Assembly (NCBI GenBank): GCA_963762075.1
Contig: CAVXJC010000008.1
Coordinates: 248,001-312,000 of the forward strand
Source of the DNA: JAOUEA01 sp963762075
GTDB taxonomy: Bacteria > Actinomycetota > UBA4738 > HRBIN12
DNA length: 64,000 nucleotides
Direction of reading: 5' to 3'
The notes under the pieces were generated by a model. It made no database searches, was not told where the DNA came from, and saw only the letters and a program-made list of their open reading frames with translations. A program made the position numbers and the translations under genes. This document shows, one piece after another, positions 16,939 through 23,754 of this stretch (the stretch's first letter is position 1; every line of letters begins with the position of its first letter).

Positions 16939-17820
16939 TCAGGCTGCGTCGAGCGGCCTGAACGACGTCATGATCCGGTCGATCGAGGGCAGGATCGACG
17001 TCGCGTCGAAGGACTCGGGCACCGAGACCCAGATCGCGTGGTTGCGCGTGCCCGAGTCGATCACGATCGAGAGGAACCTGATCGGCTTGCCGGACTCATC
17101 GATCGCGGTGCCTCCGACCGACAACGCCGGCAGGTCACCGACCGTGCGAGAGCGCGGAGCCTCGCTCCTGATCTCTGTCCACCCTGCGGCGATGCTTCCG
17201 CTCGACACATCGGAGACGGCATCGATGCCACCCTCGGGTGCGACCAGGATGGAGATCACCGCGTTGCCGATCGGGCTGGTGACCTGGGTCGACGAGTCCG
17301 ACACCTGTACCTGCCAGCCGGCTGGCGCACGGAACGCGTAGCCACCCTCGGCGTTGACGTAGCGCCCGGACCCGGCCGCATCGGCCACACCGGCCGTGTC
17401 GCCAACACCGGCCGTGTCGGCAACACCGGCCGTGTCGGCTGCGTCGGCCACAGCGGTCTGCGCCGGTTCCGATGAACCCTCGGCGTACATCACGATCGCC
17501 GCCGGCGCCACAGCCAGGCTGACGAGTCCCGCACCGATCAGCAGCCGCGTCATGCGCCTGCGACGGCGGATCCGGGCCTCCTGCTCCAGCCAACGGTACT
17601 CGCGCCGGGCGCTGGCCTCCGTCGAGTGCCCCAATGACTCGCCGGGGCTCCGCTTCTCCCAGATGTAGTAGGCATCGCCCCGCCGGCCCCAGGAGTAGCG
17701 CTTGCCCGTCTCGATGATCTCGATCTCGCGTTGGCGCGGCGACGTTCCAGAGCGAGGAGAGCTGCTTCGTTTCGGCTGCTTCACGCGATGACGAGTCGAC
17801 TGATGCTGCGTGCGAGACAA
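16939..17820 (-). CDS. Membrane-anchored protein with expanded TAGV repeat and exported domain
   Basis: A 293-residue protein of unknown function. Residues 1-85 are basic and cytoplasmic, with a short domain SWGRRGDAYYIWEKRSPGES. One membrane helix follows (LLIGAGLVSLAVAPAAIVMY, about 90-110), then a DTAGVA linker repeat, then an exported domain (YAFRAPAGWQVQVSDSSTQV) resembling the PsbP/lipoprotein-type fold found in many actinobacterial surface proteins. The TTG start at 17820 is chosen for the GGAGGGAGAGGG ribosome site just upstream. The gene is divergent from the CATRA operon, 192 bases away, and nearly abuts the PotD-like gene end. Confidence 0.7.
   Translation of the reverse strand: MSRTQHQSTRHRVKQPKRSSSPRSGTSPRQREIEIIETGKRYSWGRRGDAYYIWEKRSPGESLGHSTEASARREYRWLEQEARIRRRRRMTRLLIGAGLVSLAVAPAAIVMYAEGSSEPAQTAVADAADTAGVADTAGVGDTAGVADAAGSGRYVNAEGGYAFRAPAGWQVQVSDSSTQVTSPIGNAVISILVAPEGGIDAVSDVSSGSIAAGWTEIRSEAPRSRTVGDLPALSVGGTAIDESGKPIRFLSIVIDSGTRNHAIWVSVPESFDATSILPSIDRIMTSFRPLDAA
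17381..17450. repeat. Minisatellite of 18-base units inside the membrane protein gene
   Basis: Near-perfect units built on CAACACCGGCCGTGTCGG recur about four times, encoding (V/G)-A/G-D-T-A-G steps in the linker after the membrane helix. Because the unit is a multiple of three, copy-number change would keep the frame. Confidence 0.6.
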
Positions 17821-17949
17821 ACGATCCCTCTCCCTCCGACGTCGGCTCGAACGGCGAGCCGATCACATGCCGCGCCATTTGCTGTAGGTAACAGTACCCG
17901 ATACCCCCCTCCGAATGGAAGAGACCAGATTCCGGGCGATCCCTGCCTG

Positions 17950-17979
17950 TTGACGGCCGGCACCCTCCCGTACTACGAA
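17950..17979 (+). promoter_or_regulatory. Sigma-70-like promoter of the CATRA operon
   Basis: TTGACG (17950-17955), an 18-base spacer and TACGAA (17974-17979). Transcription would start near 17986, leaving a leader of about 27 bases with GAGGA before the ATG at 18013. Confidence 0.45.
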
Positions 17980-18012
17980 CACGCTAGCCGCCCTGGACGA
18001 CGAGGACTCCGG

Positions 18013-18336
18013 ATGCCGACGATCGACGACGAAGCCCGCGAGGAGCTCCGTCTCACGTTGCACGTCGTGCCGGGCTGGGCCCTGTCGCCGGCCGGATGGC
18101 GAGCCATCGAGGGCTCCCTCATCGGCGTCAGGCATGCCCTCGAACGCGACGATCGAGGCGCCTTGTTCCGCCATCTCGCGGAGATCGACCGTGCGGCACC
18201 CGCGCGACTGGCACGCCTGTCTCCCGGTGACGGCGCGGGCGACGGCTCGTCGTCGTCGCCTCCGGCGATCGTGCTCGAGCTCGTCAATTCCTTGGTGCAC
18301 CCCCCCGCTCGAGGGTCGGGCGGCGCGACGCCATGA
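18013..18336 (+). CDS. CATRA system-associated small protein
   Basis: A 107-residue protein whose core, LHVVPGWALSPAGWRAIEGS followed by LERDDRGALFRHLAEIDR, matches my recollection of the small CATRA system-associated family, which accompanies caspase-fold and TPR components in actinobacterial conflict loci. No membrane helix or catalytic motif is visible; the C-terminal part is disordered (GDGSSSSPP). Its stop overlaps the next gene's start by four bases (ATGA), which indicates translational coupling. Its role is unknown; an adaptor or regulator between the CATRA and protease components is a reasonable inference. Confidence 0.72.
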   Translation: MPTIDDEAREELRLTLHVVPGWALSPAGWRAIEGSLIGVRHALERDDRGALFRHLAEIDRAAPARLARLSPGDGAGDGSSSSPPAIVLELVNSLVHPPARGSGGATP

Positions 18337-19853
18337 CGACCCTCGAGTCGCAAGAACACGTCGCATTCGCCGAACCCAGCCTCGTCGTGCACGCCTTCGC
18401 TCCGTTCACCACAACACCGGCAGATCGAAACCCCGCACGAGCGCACTTGCGATCGTTGTGGGAAGCCTGCGCACGGCTCGGCTTGAGCGAGGCGCTCCTG
18501 CCAGGCGTGGCCACATCGTTCGCATGGCCAGAGACGGCATCGGATCGCTTCGTGATCCTCGCTGCGATGGGCACGCCCGGCGACGGCCACGGGCGCCAGG
18601 CGATGATGTTCGGCCGTCATGACGTGGTCGGACTGGCGGTCGCCTTCGACGACCCGGTGTCGTCGAAGGAGCTCGACGGGTGGCGCGAGCTCTTCGAGAT
18701 GTGGAAGGAGGCCACCGACGGGCTCAGCGTGCCCGAGACGCTCCTCGGTGAGACGCTGACCTTCCTCTGCGCCTACGACGCGCCATCGACCGACCGACTG
18801 CACGCTATCGTCGGCCGCGCGATGCGCTCCTGCGGGCTTCGCATCTGGGACACGCCGTTCGAGCCGCAGACCGGCGTCGTGGCGTGGGACGGCGACGATG
18901 CCGGCAGCAGGCGGGTCGTGGCGGCGCTCGCGTCGCTCGGTAGCCGCGACGACCTTTCGAGGCTGTTCTGGTGGGCGGGCGAGCATGAGTTGGCGCGCAT
19001 GGCTCAGTACCAGGTGCATGCCGCCAAGGTCCGCTACGAGGAACGAGTGCACCGACTGCGCAGGGCAGAGCTCGCAGCGGCTGTCGAACGCGTGGCGCGG
19101 GCCGTCGACGAGTCGCTCGAGGCCCATGCAGAGCTCGATGCGCGCTCGACGAGCGCCACCGCGTCTGCCGAGCGCAGGCTCATCGAGGCCCAGGCCGATT
19201 CGGCGGGCCTCGTGATCCAGCTTTCATACCTGCGTGCGCTGCGGCGAACGGTCGACATCGCCCGGCACAACATGGCGCTCACGGCCTCAGAGTCGATCGG
19301 CACGGGCGCCGGTGTCTCCGGCACAGGAAGGGACACGATGGTCGATCGCGACCGCGCGCTCGCGATGCGTCTGTCGGAGCAGGTCGACCACGACATCGGT
19401 TACGCCGAGGCGGTCGGAGAGCGAGCGCGGCACGCCACGAGCCTGTCGGCGTTGCGCCTGCAGCAGAGCCAGGAGCGACTGCAGGCCGGCCGTTCACGAC
19501 TCGTCCTCTTCCAGACGGCCCTCTTGAGCGCGTTGCTCACGGGCATCGGCGCGATCGCGACGTTCGATATGTCGCTCGAGGTTGCCCCGCCGATCCGGTT
19601 CCCGTTGCTCGCAACGCTCGTCACGGTGCTGGTGGCCGCCCCCATCGTGGCCGCGAGCTGGCACGATGGGTTCCGGCCGCTCGATCGCCTCGTGATCGGC
19701 CTGTTCGGCGCATCCCTTGCGTGGCTGGGACTCACCTCGGCGTTTCCTTCGGCTCCTTGGGTTGTCGCGGCAGCGGCGGTCGCGGCGGGAGCAGGCGTCT
19801 CACAGTTGCTCGCGATCCGGCACCGACGACGCGATGACGTCCCTACGTCGTGA
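18333..19853 (+). CDS. CATRA conflict-system protein (CASPASE/TPR repeat-associated), membrane-anchored
   Basis: A 506-residue protein. The opening EPSLVVHAFAPFTT and the segment ARLGLSEALLPGVATSFAWP agree with the CATRA family named for its association with caspase and TPR proteins. Residues about 120-230 form a soluble alpha/beta domain, about 230-390 a long helical, probably coiled-coil stretch (AAVERVARAVDESLEAHAEL), and 390-495 three or four membrane helices (LFQTALLSALLTGIGAIATF and onwards). It is translationally coupled to the upstream small gene and overlaps the CHAT gene tail to tail by 11 bases. It probably holds the complex at the membrane; biochemical activity unknown. Confidence 0.78.
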   Translation: MTTLESQEHVAFAEPSLVVHAFAPFTTTPADRNPARAHLRSLWEACARLGLSEALLPGVATSFAWPETASDRFVILAAMGTPGDGHGRQAMMFGRHDVVGLAVAFDDPVSSKELDGWRELFEMWKEATDGLSVPETLLGETLTFLCAYDAPSTDRLHAIVGRAMRSCGLRIWDTPFEPQTGVVAWDGDDAGSRRVVAALASLGSRDDLSRLFWWAGEHELARMAQYQVHAAKVRYEERVHRLRRAELAAAVERVARAVDESLEAHAELDARSTSATASAERRLIEAQADSAGLVIQLSYLRALRRTVDIARHNMALTASESIGTGAGVSGTGRDTMVDRDRALAMRLSEQVDHDIGYAEAVGERARHATSLSALRLQQSQERLQAGRSRLVLFQTALLSALLTGIGAIATFDMSLEVAPPIRFPLLATLVTVLVAAPIVAASWHDGFRPLDRLVIGLFGASLAWLGLTSAFPSAPWVVAAAAVAAGAGVSQLLAIRHRRRDDVPTS

Positions 19854-21762
19854 GCACGCCGCTGAGCGAGAACGTCGCGCGCTGAGGCTCGGTGAATCCC
19901 GGACACTGCACCGAGATCGTGAGCCGCCCTTCGACGCCCGTCGCGATGTAGACATCGTCGACCGTGTCGGCGGTCGACACGGTGAAGTTCAGGATCCTCG
20001 TCACGGTCGCGCCGTGGCAATCGAGCCCCTCGTCCCTGCCGGCATACGACCGTCCGTTCCGGCGCAGGGTCCACGTCCTCATGCCCCGTCCTTCGACCGT
20101 CACCTCGGTATCGCAGGCCTGCGGGAAGCACGTCGAAGAGAACAGCCAGTCCTCGGCAGGCCAGACCGTGCCGATCTCGCGCTCGTCGGGGGCAGCACCC
20201 CACAGCGACTGACTCTGCGGACCGTTGCGGTAGTCGATCAGGGTCATCTCCATCGCGAACCGGCCGTCGAGGGCGGCATCGGCGAGCGAGAGAGCCGGGG
20301 GTGGCGACGTGCCGACCGTGGTTGACGGGATGGGCGCGGCGGATCGCTCGGGAGTATCGGAACGCAGGGCGGAGAAAGCGAGGAAACCGCCGGCCGCGAT
20401 AGCAAGGGCGGCGGCCGCGAGCCACGGGACGCGCGAACGCCGGCGCTCGGCCTCCCGACCGGGCTCGGGTCGTTCCTCGATCGCTCGAGTTGGCTCGACG
20501 TGCACTGGTGGCTCGGCCTCTGTTTGTGACGGCTCGGCCTCTGCGGGTGGCAGTGCGGCCTCTGCGGGTGGCAGTGCGGCCTCTGCGGGTGGCGGCGCGG
20601 CCTCTGAGTGCGGCGGCGCGGGCGCGAGGGCGCCGGTTTCGAGTCGGAAGAGCACCCCGTCGGGCGCCCGGGTGTAGAGGATGGGCGTGCCCCATTCGAG
20701 CGAGTCGCCCCGCGCGAAGCTGATCGCCTTCCTCGACTCGGCCACGGCGGCATCGATCGGCATGCCGCGCGCGATCGATTCGTAGAACGTGCGCGCCAGC
20801 TCGACCGCCGCCGCGTCGCCGATCTCGTACTGCATCGCGAGCACGGCCGGGATGCCTCGCCGCACGAGGATCGAAGCCGTGCCCGAGAAGATGTCTCGCG
20901 AACCGCCCCTGGCGCCCTCGCAGGCGTTCAGCATCACGAGCCGAAGCGTCGGATGGTCGGCGAGCATGCGCGCCAGCTGCGTCGCGCTGAACGACGCCGA
21001 TGCCCCGTGCTCGTCGACGAGGGCGACGCTGCCCTCGTCGCGCGCGGCGTCGAACCGTCCGTGACCGGAGAAGTGGAACAGGTGCCACGTGTCGTCGTCG
21101 AGGCGCCGCTGCAGGGTTCGCCAGCTCCCGTCGAGGATCCAGTCGACCTTGATCGCGCCGGTTGCGACGAGCCCCGCGAGGGCTCGCTCGACGCGCAGCC
21201 GTTCGCGTTCGACGTTCAACGCCGGAAGGTCGTCGGGCGATGCGACCATCGCGAGCATCCGGAGCGGAGGATCCACCCTCAGCGGAACCACCGGGGTTGC
21301 GAGCTCCAGGTATCTGACGATCGGTGAGTACTTCGACAGCGACAGGTACTCGCCGGCCCGCGCGTCGTACATGAATTCCCAAGGAAGCGTCGCGACCTCG
21401 GGCGCCTGGATGCGGAGCTTGATGCGAACGCCCTTGCCGGTCGCTGACGCCTCGTGGCGGCTCACGTCGAGGCAGCTCCGGACGTCGCCGACGAACAGAG
21501 CATCGAAGAGCGCGCCGCCGAAGCTCTCCACCGTGGCGTCCTCGGGCGATGCCATGCGGCGTACCGTCGTCGACGAGCTGAGCAGCGCCAGCCGCAGCGC
21601 CTGCAGCTTGTTCTCGAGCTCGAGTCCGTCGAACGGGAGTCGCAACATGCCGCGCGGCTCTCCGGCCGGCGAACGCAGGACCGCAACGGGGTAACCGTCG
21701 GCGGTCTGCTCGCCGATCTCGACCTCGAAGTCGATGTACTCGATGCCCCGACGCTCGCTCAA
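19843..21762 (-). CDS. CHAT-domain (caspase-fold) protease with membrane helix and exported C-terminal domain
   Basis: Putative cysteine protease of the conflict module, 639 residues. Residues 1-110 form the adaptor region usual for actinobacterial CHAT proteins (EYIDFEVEIGEQTADGYPV). The CHAT domain carries HFSGHG with catalytic His234 and LNACEG with catalytic Cys281, both intact. A Pro/Glu/Ala linker with 7-residue repeats (PPAEAAL) leads to one membrane helix (WLAAAALAIAAGGFLAFSAL, about 444-465), then a cysteine-containing beta domain of about 170 residues that should lie outside. The TTG at 21762 is preferred: it precedes the conserved opening and has TACCCT six bases upstream; a longer ATG start at 21852 would overlap the divergent gene. 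Confidence 0.82.
   Translation of the reverse strand: MSERRGIEYIDFEVEIGEQTADGYPVAVLRSPAGEPRGMLRLPFDGLELENKLQALRLALLSSSTTVRRMASPEDATVESFGGALFDALFVGDVRSCLDVSRHEASATGKGVRIKLRIQAPEVATLPWEFMYDARAGEYLSLSKYSPIVRYLELATPVVPLRVDPPLRMLAMVASPDDLPALNVERERLRVERALAGLVATGAIKVDWILDGSWRTLQRRLDDDTWHLFHFSGHGRFDAARDEGSVALVDEHGASASFSATQLARMLADHPTLRLVMLNACEGARGGSRDIFSGTASILVRRGIPAVLAMQYEIGDAAAVELARTFYESIARGMPIDAAVAESRKAISFARGDSLEWGTPILYTRAPDGVLFRLETGALAPAPPHSEAAPPPAEAALPPAEAALPPAEAEPSQTEAEPPVHVEPTRAIEERPEPGREAERRRSRVPWLAAAALAIAAGGFLAFSALRSDTPERSAAPIPSTTVGTSPPPALSLADAALDGRFAMEMTLIDYRNGPQSQSLWGAAPDEREIGTVWPAEDWLFSSTCFPQACDTEVTVEGRGMRTWTLRRNGRSYAGRDEGLDCHGATVTRILNFTVSTADTVDDVYIATGVEGRLTISVQCPGFTEPQRATFSLSGVLTT
20518..20620. 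repeat. 21-base tandem repeat in the CHAT gene linker
   Basis: About four units close to CCTCTGCGGGTGGCAGTGCGG encode the PPAEAAL heptapeptide between the protease domain and the membrane helix. Two units are identical, suggesting recent duplication. Confidence 0.55.
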
Positions 21763-21768
21763 GGAGCG

Positions 21769-21774
21769 AGGGTA
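21769..21774 (-). promoter_or_regulatory. Candidate leaderless -10 box TACCCT for the CHAT gene
   Basis: TACCCT on the minus strand is followed by six bases and the TTG at 21762, the same geometry as other leaderless genes in the window, though a TTG start makes it less certain. Confidence 0.35.
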
Positions 21775-21850
21775 TGCCGCGCACGCGACCGCGGGCAAGC
21801 GGTGGCGAAGGGGGTTGTTTCGAGCGCCGCCACGGGGGAACCTCGGGTGC

Positions 21851-22813
21851 ATGGATATCGGTGCCCCCGTGCGGTGGTTGGATCGCTACCAGCGCACCCA
21901 TCAGTGGCTGGCCATGCCGGTCGGCGTGGCGAAGCGGTTCGGGGAAAGTGGCGTGGGCGGGCTCGCAGCCGCGATGGCCTATTACGGGTTCTTCTCGTTG
22001 TTCCCGCTGCTCATGGTGCTGACATCGCTCGCGAGCATCCTGCTGAAAGGGCGAACCGACCTGCAGGAACAACTCGTCAGGTCGGCGCTGTCGCAGTTCC
22101 CGGTCATCGGCACACAGATCCGTCAGGACGTCGGTTCGATCGAAGGCTCGGCCCTGGCGGTGTCGACTGGCATCGCGCTGGCGCTGTGGGCGGGCCTCGG
22201 AGGCGTCCGGTCCACCCAGGTCGCGATGGACACCGTGTGGGACGTGCGACGCACGGATCGTCCGGGCACGCCGGTTGCGATCGGGCGAGCCGCAGCGACG
22301 CTCTTGATCCTCGGCGTCACCGTGGTGGGCGCGGCGGGGCTCTCCGGGCTCGCGGGGCTCGCGACGGGGCCCGTCGGCTTCACGCTGGGGCTGGCCGGTT
22401 CGGGCGTGCTCAACGTGGTGATGTTCGCCACGGCCTACCGCGTGCTGACGGTTGCCCCCGTAGGATGGCGCGATGTGCTCCCCGGCGCCTGCGTCGCGGG
22501 CGCGGCGTGGACGGCGCTGCTCGCAGTGGGCGGATGGATCGTCGAGCACCGTCTCGCGTCGTCGTCCGATGTCTATGGCACGTTCGCCATCGTGATCGGA
22601 CTCCTCGGCTGGATCTATCTGGGCGCGCAGATCACCTTGCTTGGCGCCGTGATCAACGTCGTGCTGTCGGGCCATCTGTGGCCGAGGTCGTTGCAGGGAG
22701 ACGAGCTGACGGACGCGGACGAACGCGCGCTGCGTCGTTCCGCCCGGCAAGAGGAACGCAGGCCAGACGAGAGCGTGTCGGTCGACTTCCAGGAAGACGC
22801 CCCGACCCGGTAG
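21851..22813 (+). CDS. YihY/BrkB family membrane protein
   Basis: Integral membrane protein of 320 residues with about six helices. The family fingerprint is visible in GLAAAMAYYGFFSLFPLLMV near the N terminus and in SSDVYGTFAIVIGLLGWIYLGAQITLLGA near the C terminus. Members were once mislabelled ribonuclease BN; their true role is unknown, possibly transport or envelope integrity. The C-terminal 40 residues are charged and cytoplasmic. The ATG at 21851 is chosen because the family begins with a short amphipathic helix there. It is divergent from the CHAT gene and 88 bases away, so the two genes may share regulation. Confidence 0.9.
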   Translation: MDIGAPVRWLDRYQRTHQWLAMPVGVAKRFGESGVGGLAAAMAYYGFFSLFPLLMVLTSLASILLKGRTDLQEQLVRSALSQFPVIGTQIRQDVGSIEGSALAVSTGIALALWAGLGGVRSTQVAMDTVWDVRRTDRPGTPVAIGRAAATLLILGVTVVGAAGLSGLAGLATGPVGFTLGLAGSGVLNVVMFATAYRVLTVAPVGWRDVLPGACVAGAAWTALLAVGGWIVEHRLASSSDVYGTFAIVIGLLGWIYLGAQITLLGAVINVVLSGHLWPRSLQGDELTDADERALRRSARQEERRPDESVSVDFQEDAPTR

Positions 22814-22992
22814 ACTGACCGGACGCGCTGCGGTCGTTCGGCGTGGTGCCCCAGGGTCTGGCCGTGCCGCCGACGAACGCGGCGAGGCGCGCGTCGCGAC
22901 CACTTCCCCGAGAGCCACGGCGGCGACCGACTGGGTCGTCGTGTTTGGGGAAGGGGCGTTCCGCGGAACCTCCATGAGATGGTGATCTCCAG
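22814..22992 (+). promoter_or_regulatory. Candidate structured 5' leader RNA ahead of the PAP2-SpoIID-M15 genes
   Basis: This 179-base gap begins with a -10-like TAGACT (22811-22816) and contains nested complementary segments: CTTCCCC (22903-22909) with GGGGAAG (22947-22953), GCCGC (22866-22870) with GCGGC (22879-22883), and CGACC (22924-22928) with GGTCG (22934-22938) inside the larger stem. Together they suggest a folded leader RNA, perhaps a riboswitch. I could not match it to a known class, and high GC makes chance pairing common. Confidence 0.35.
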
Positions 22993-23754
22993 GTGACCCA
23001 AGTGATCCGAGAGCTCGAGAGCCGCTTCCCTCGCACGCGCGAGATCTCATCCTCGACCCGATGGCTCATCGTCGGCGGTGCGCTGGCGAGCTTGGTCGTG
23101 TTCATCGTGACGGCCGCGCTGCTCGACGACCATCCGTCGGAAGTCGACCGGAGCGTCGAGGGTTCCGTGGAGGAGCGTCCTGAGGACCTCACCTTGCTTC
23201 CGATGAAGGCGTTGGCGATCGCGAGCTCGGCTCGAGGGTCGTTCTTCCTCCTCCTCGGCGTGGGGCTGTTCTTCGCGATCCGCAGGCGCGACTGGCGACC
23301 GGCCCTGTTGGTCGGCACGGCGTTCGTCGGCGTGACGATCCTCACCTCGGTTCTCAAGGAAGTCTTCGACCGCCCAGCGCCGGGTGACTGGGCGGCCGGC
23401 GAGGTCAGCGGGTCGGCGTTCCCATCGGGACACATGGCGCAGGCCGTGGCGGTCTGGGGCACGTTGGCGTTGGTCATGGCGATGGGCCGCGGTCGGCGTG
23501 ACAAGAAGCTGTTGGCGGCGGGTACGGTGTTACTGGTCGCGGGGGCGGCCGCTTCGAGGGTGGCGCTCGAGGCCCACTGGGTCACCGACGTGATCGCCGG
23601 CACCGCGCTCGGAGCCCTGTGGCTGGCGATCGTGGCCACGCTCACCTTCATGATCAGGTCCCGCGAACAACCCCATGGACCAGCCGACGAGACGCAGGCT
23701 CGCGCTCCAGGGGCACAGGCGCAGAGCGTCGATGCCCACCGCCGTTGGGCTTGA
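22993..23754 (+). CDS. PAP2-family membrane phosphatase
   Basis: Membrane-bound phosphatase of 253 residues that probably acts on undecaprenyl pyrophosphate or another lipid phosphate at the outer membrane face. The three PAP2 motifs are present in order: KEVFDRP, then FPSGH, then SRVALEAHWVTDVIAG, supplying the catalytic histidines. Six membrane helices surround them. The GTG at 22993 starts directly after the leader region. Its stop overlaps the start of the SpoIID/LytB gene by one base (TGATG), so translation is coupled, and with the M15 peptidase downstream the three genes form an envelope-building group. Confidence 0.92.
   Translation: MTQVIRELESRFPRTREISSSTRWLIVGGALASLVVFIVTAALLDDHPSEVDRSVEGSVEERPEDLTLLPMKALAIASSARGSFFLLLGVGLFFAIRRRDWRPALLVGTAFVGVTILTSVLKEVFDRPAPGDWAAGEVSGSAFPSGHMAQAVAVWGTLALVMAMGRGRRDKKLLAAGTVLLVAGAAASRVALEAHWVTDVIAGTALGALWLAIVATLTFMIRSREQPHGPADETQARAPGAQAQSVDAHRRWA

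Noticed and set aside
17381..17450. The short repeats considered as a CRISPR array
   Set aside because: Units are contiguous without spacers and translate in frame inside a gene. The same applies to the repeats near 20550, 41480 and 41890. No cas gene is present.
21763..21852. ATG at 21852 as the CHAT gene start
   Set aside because: The extra 30 residues have no resemblance to the family opening, overlap the start of the divergent YihY/BrkB gene, and include the likely -10 box.
19400..23050. A 1216-codon open frame on the minus strand crossing the CATRA, CHAT and YihY genes
   Set aside because: Its translation is Arg/Pro/His-rich without any recognisable domain, and three genes with clear families occupy other frames. 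Long spurious frames are expected in GC-rich DNA.
23619..23753. An upstream start for the SpoIID/LytB protein
   Set aside because: It would overlap the PAP2 gene by 135 bases and hide the lipoprotein signal that begins at 23754.
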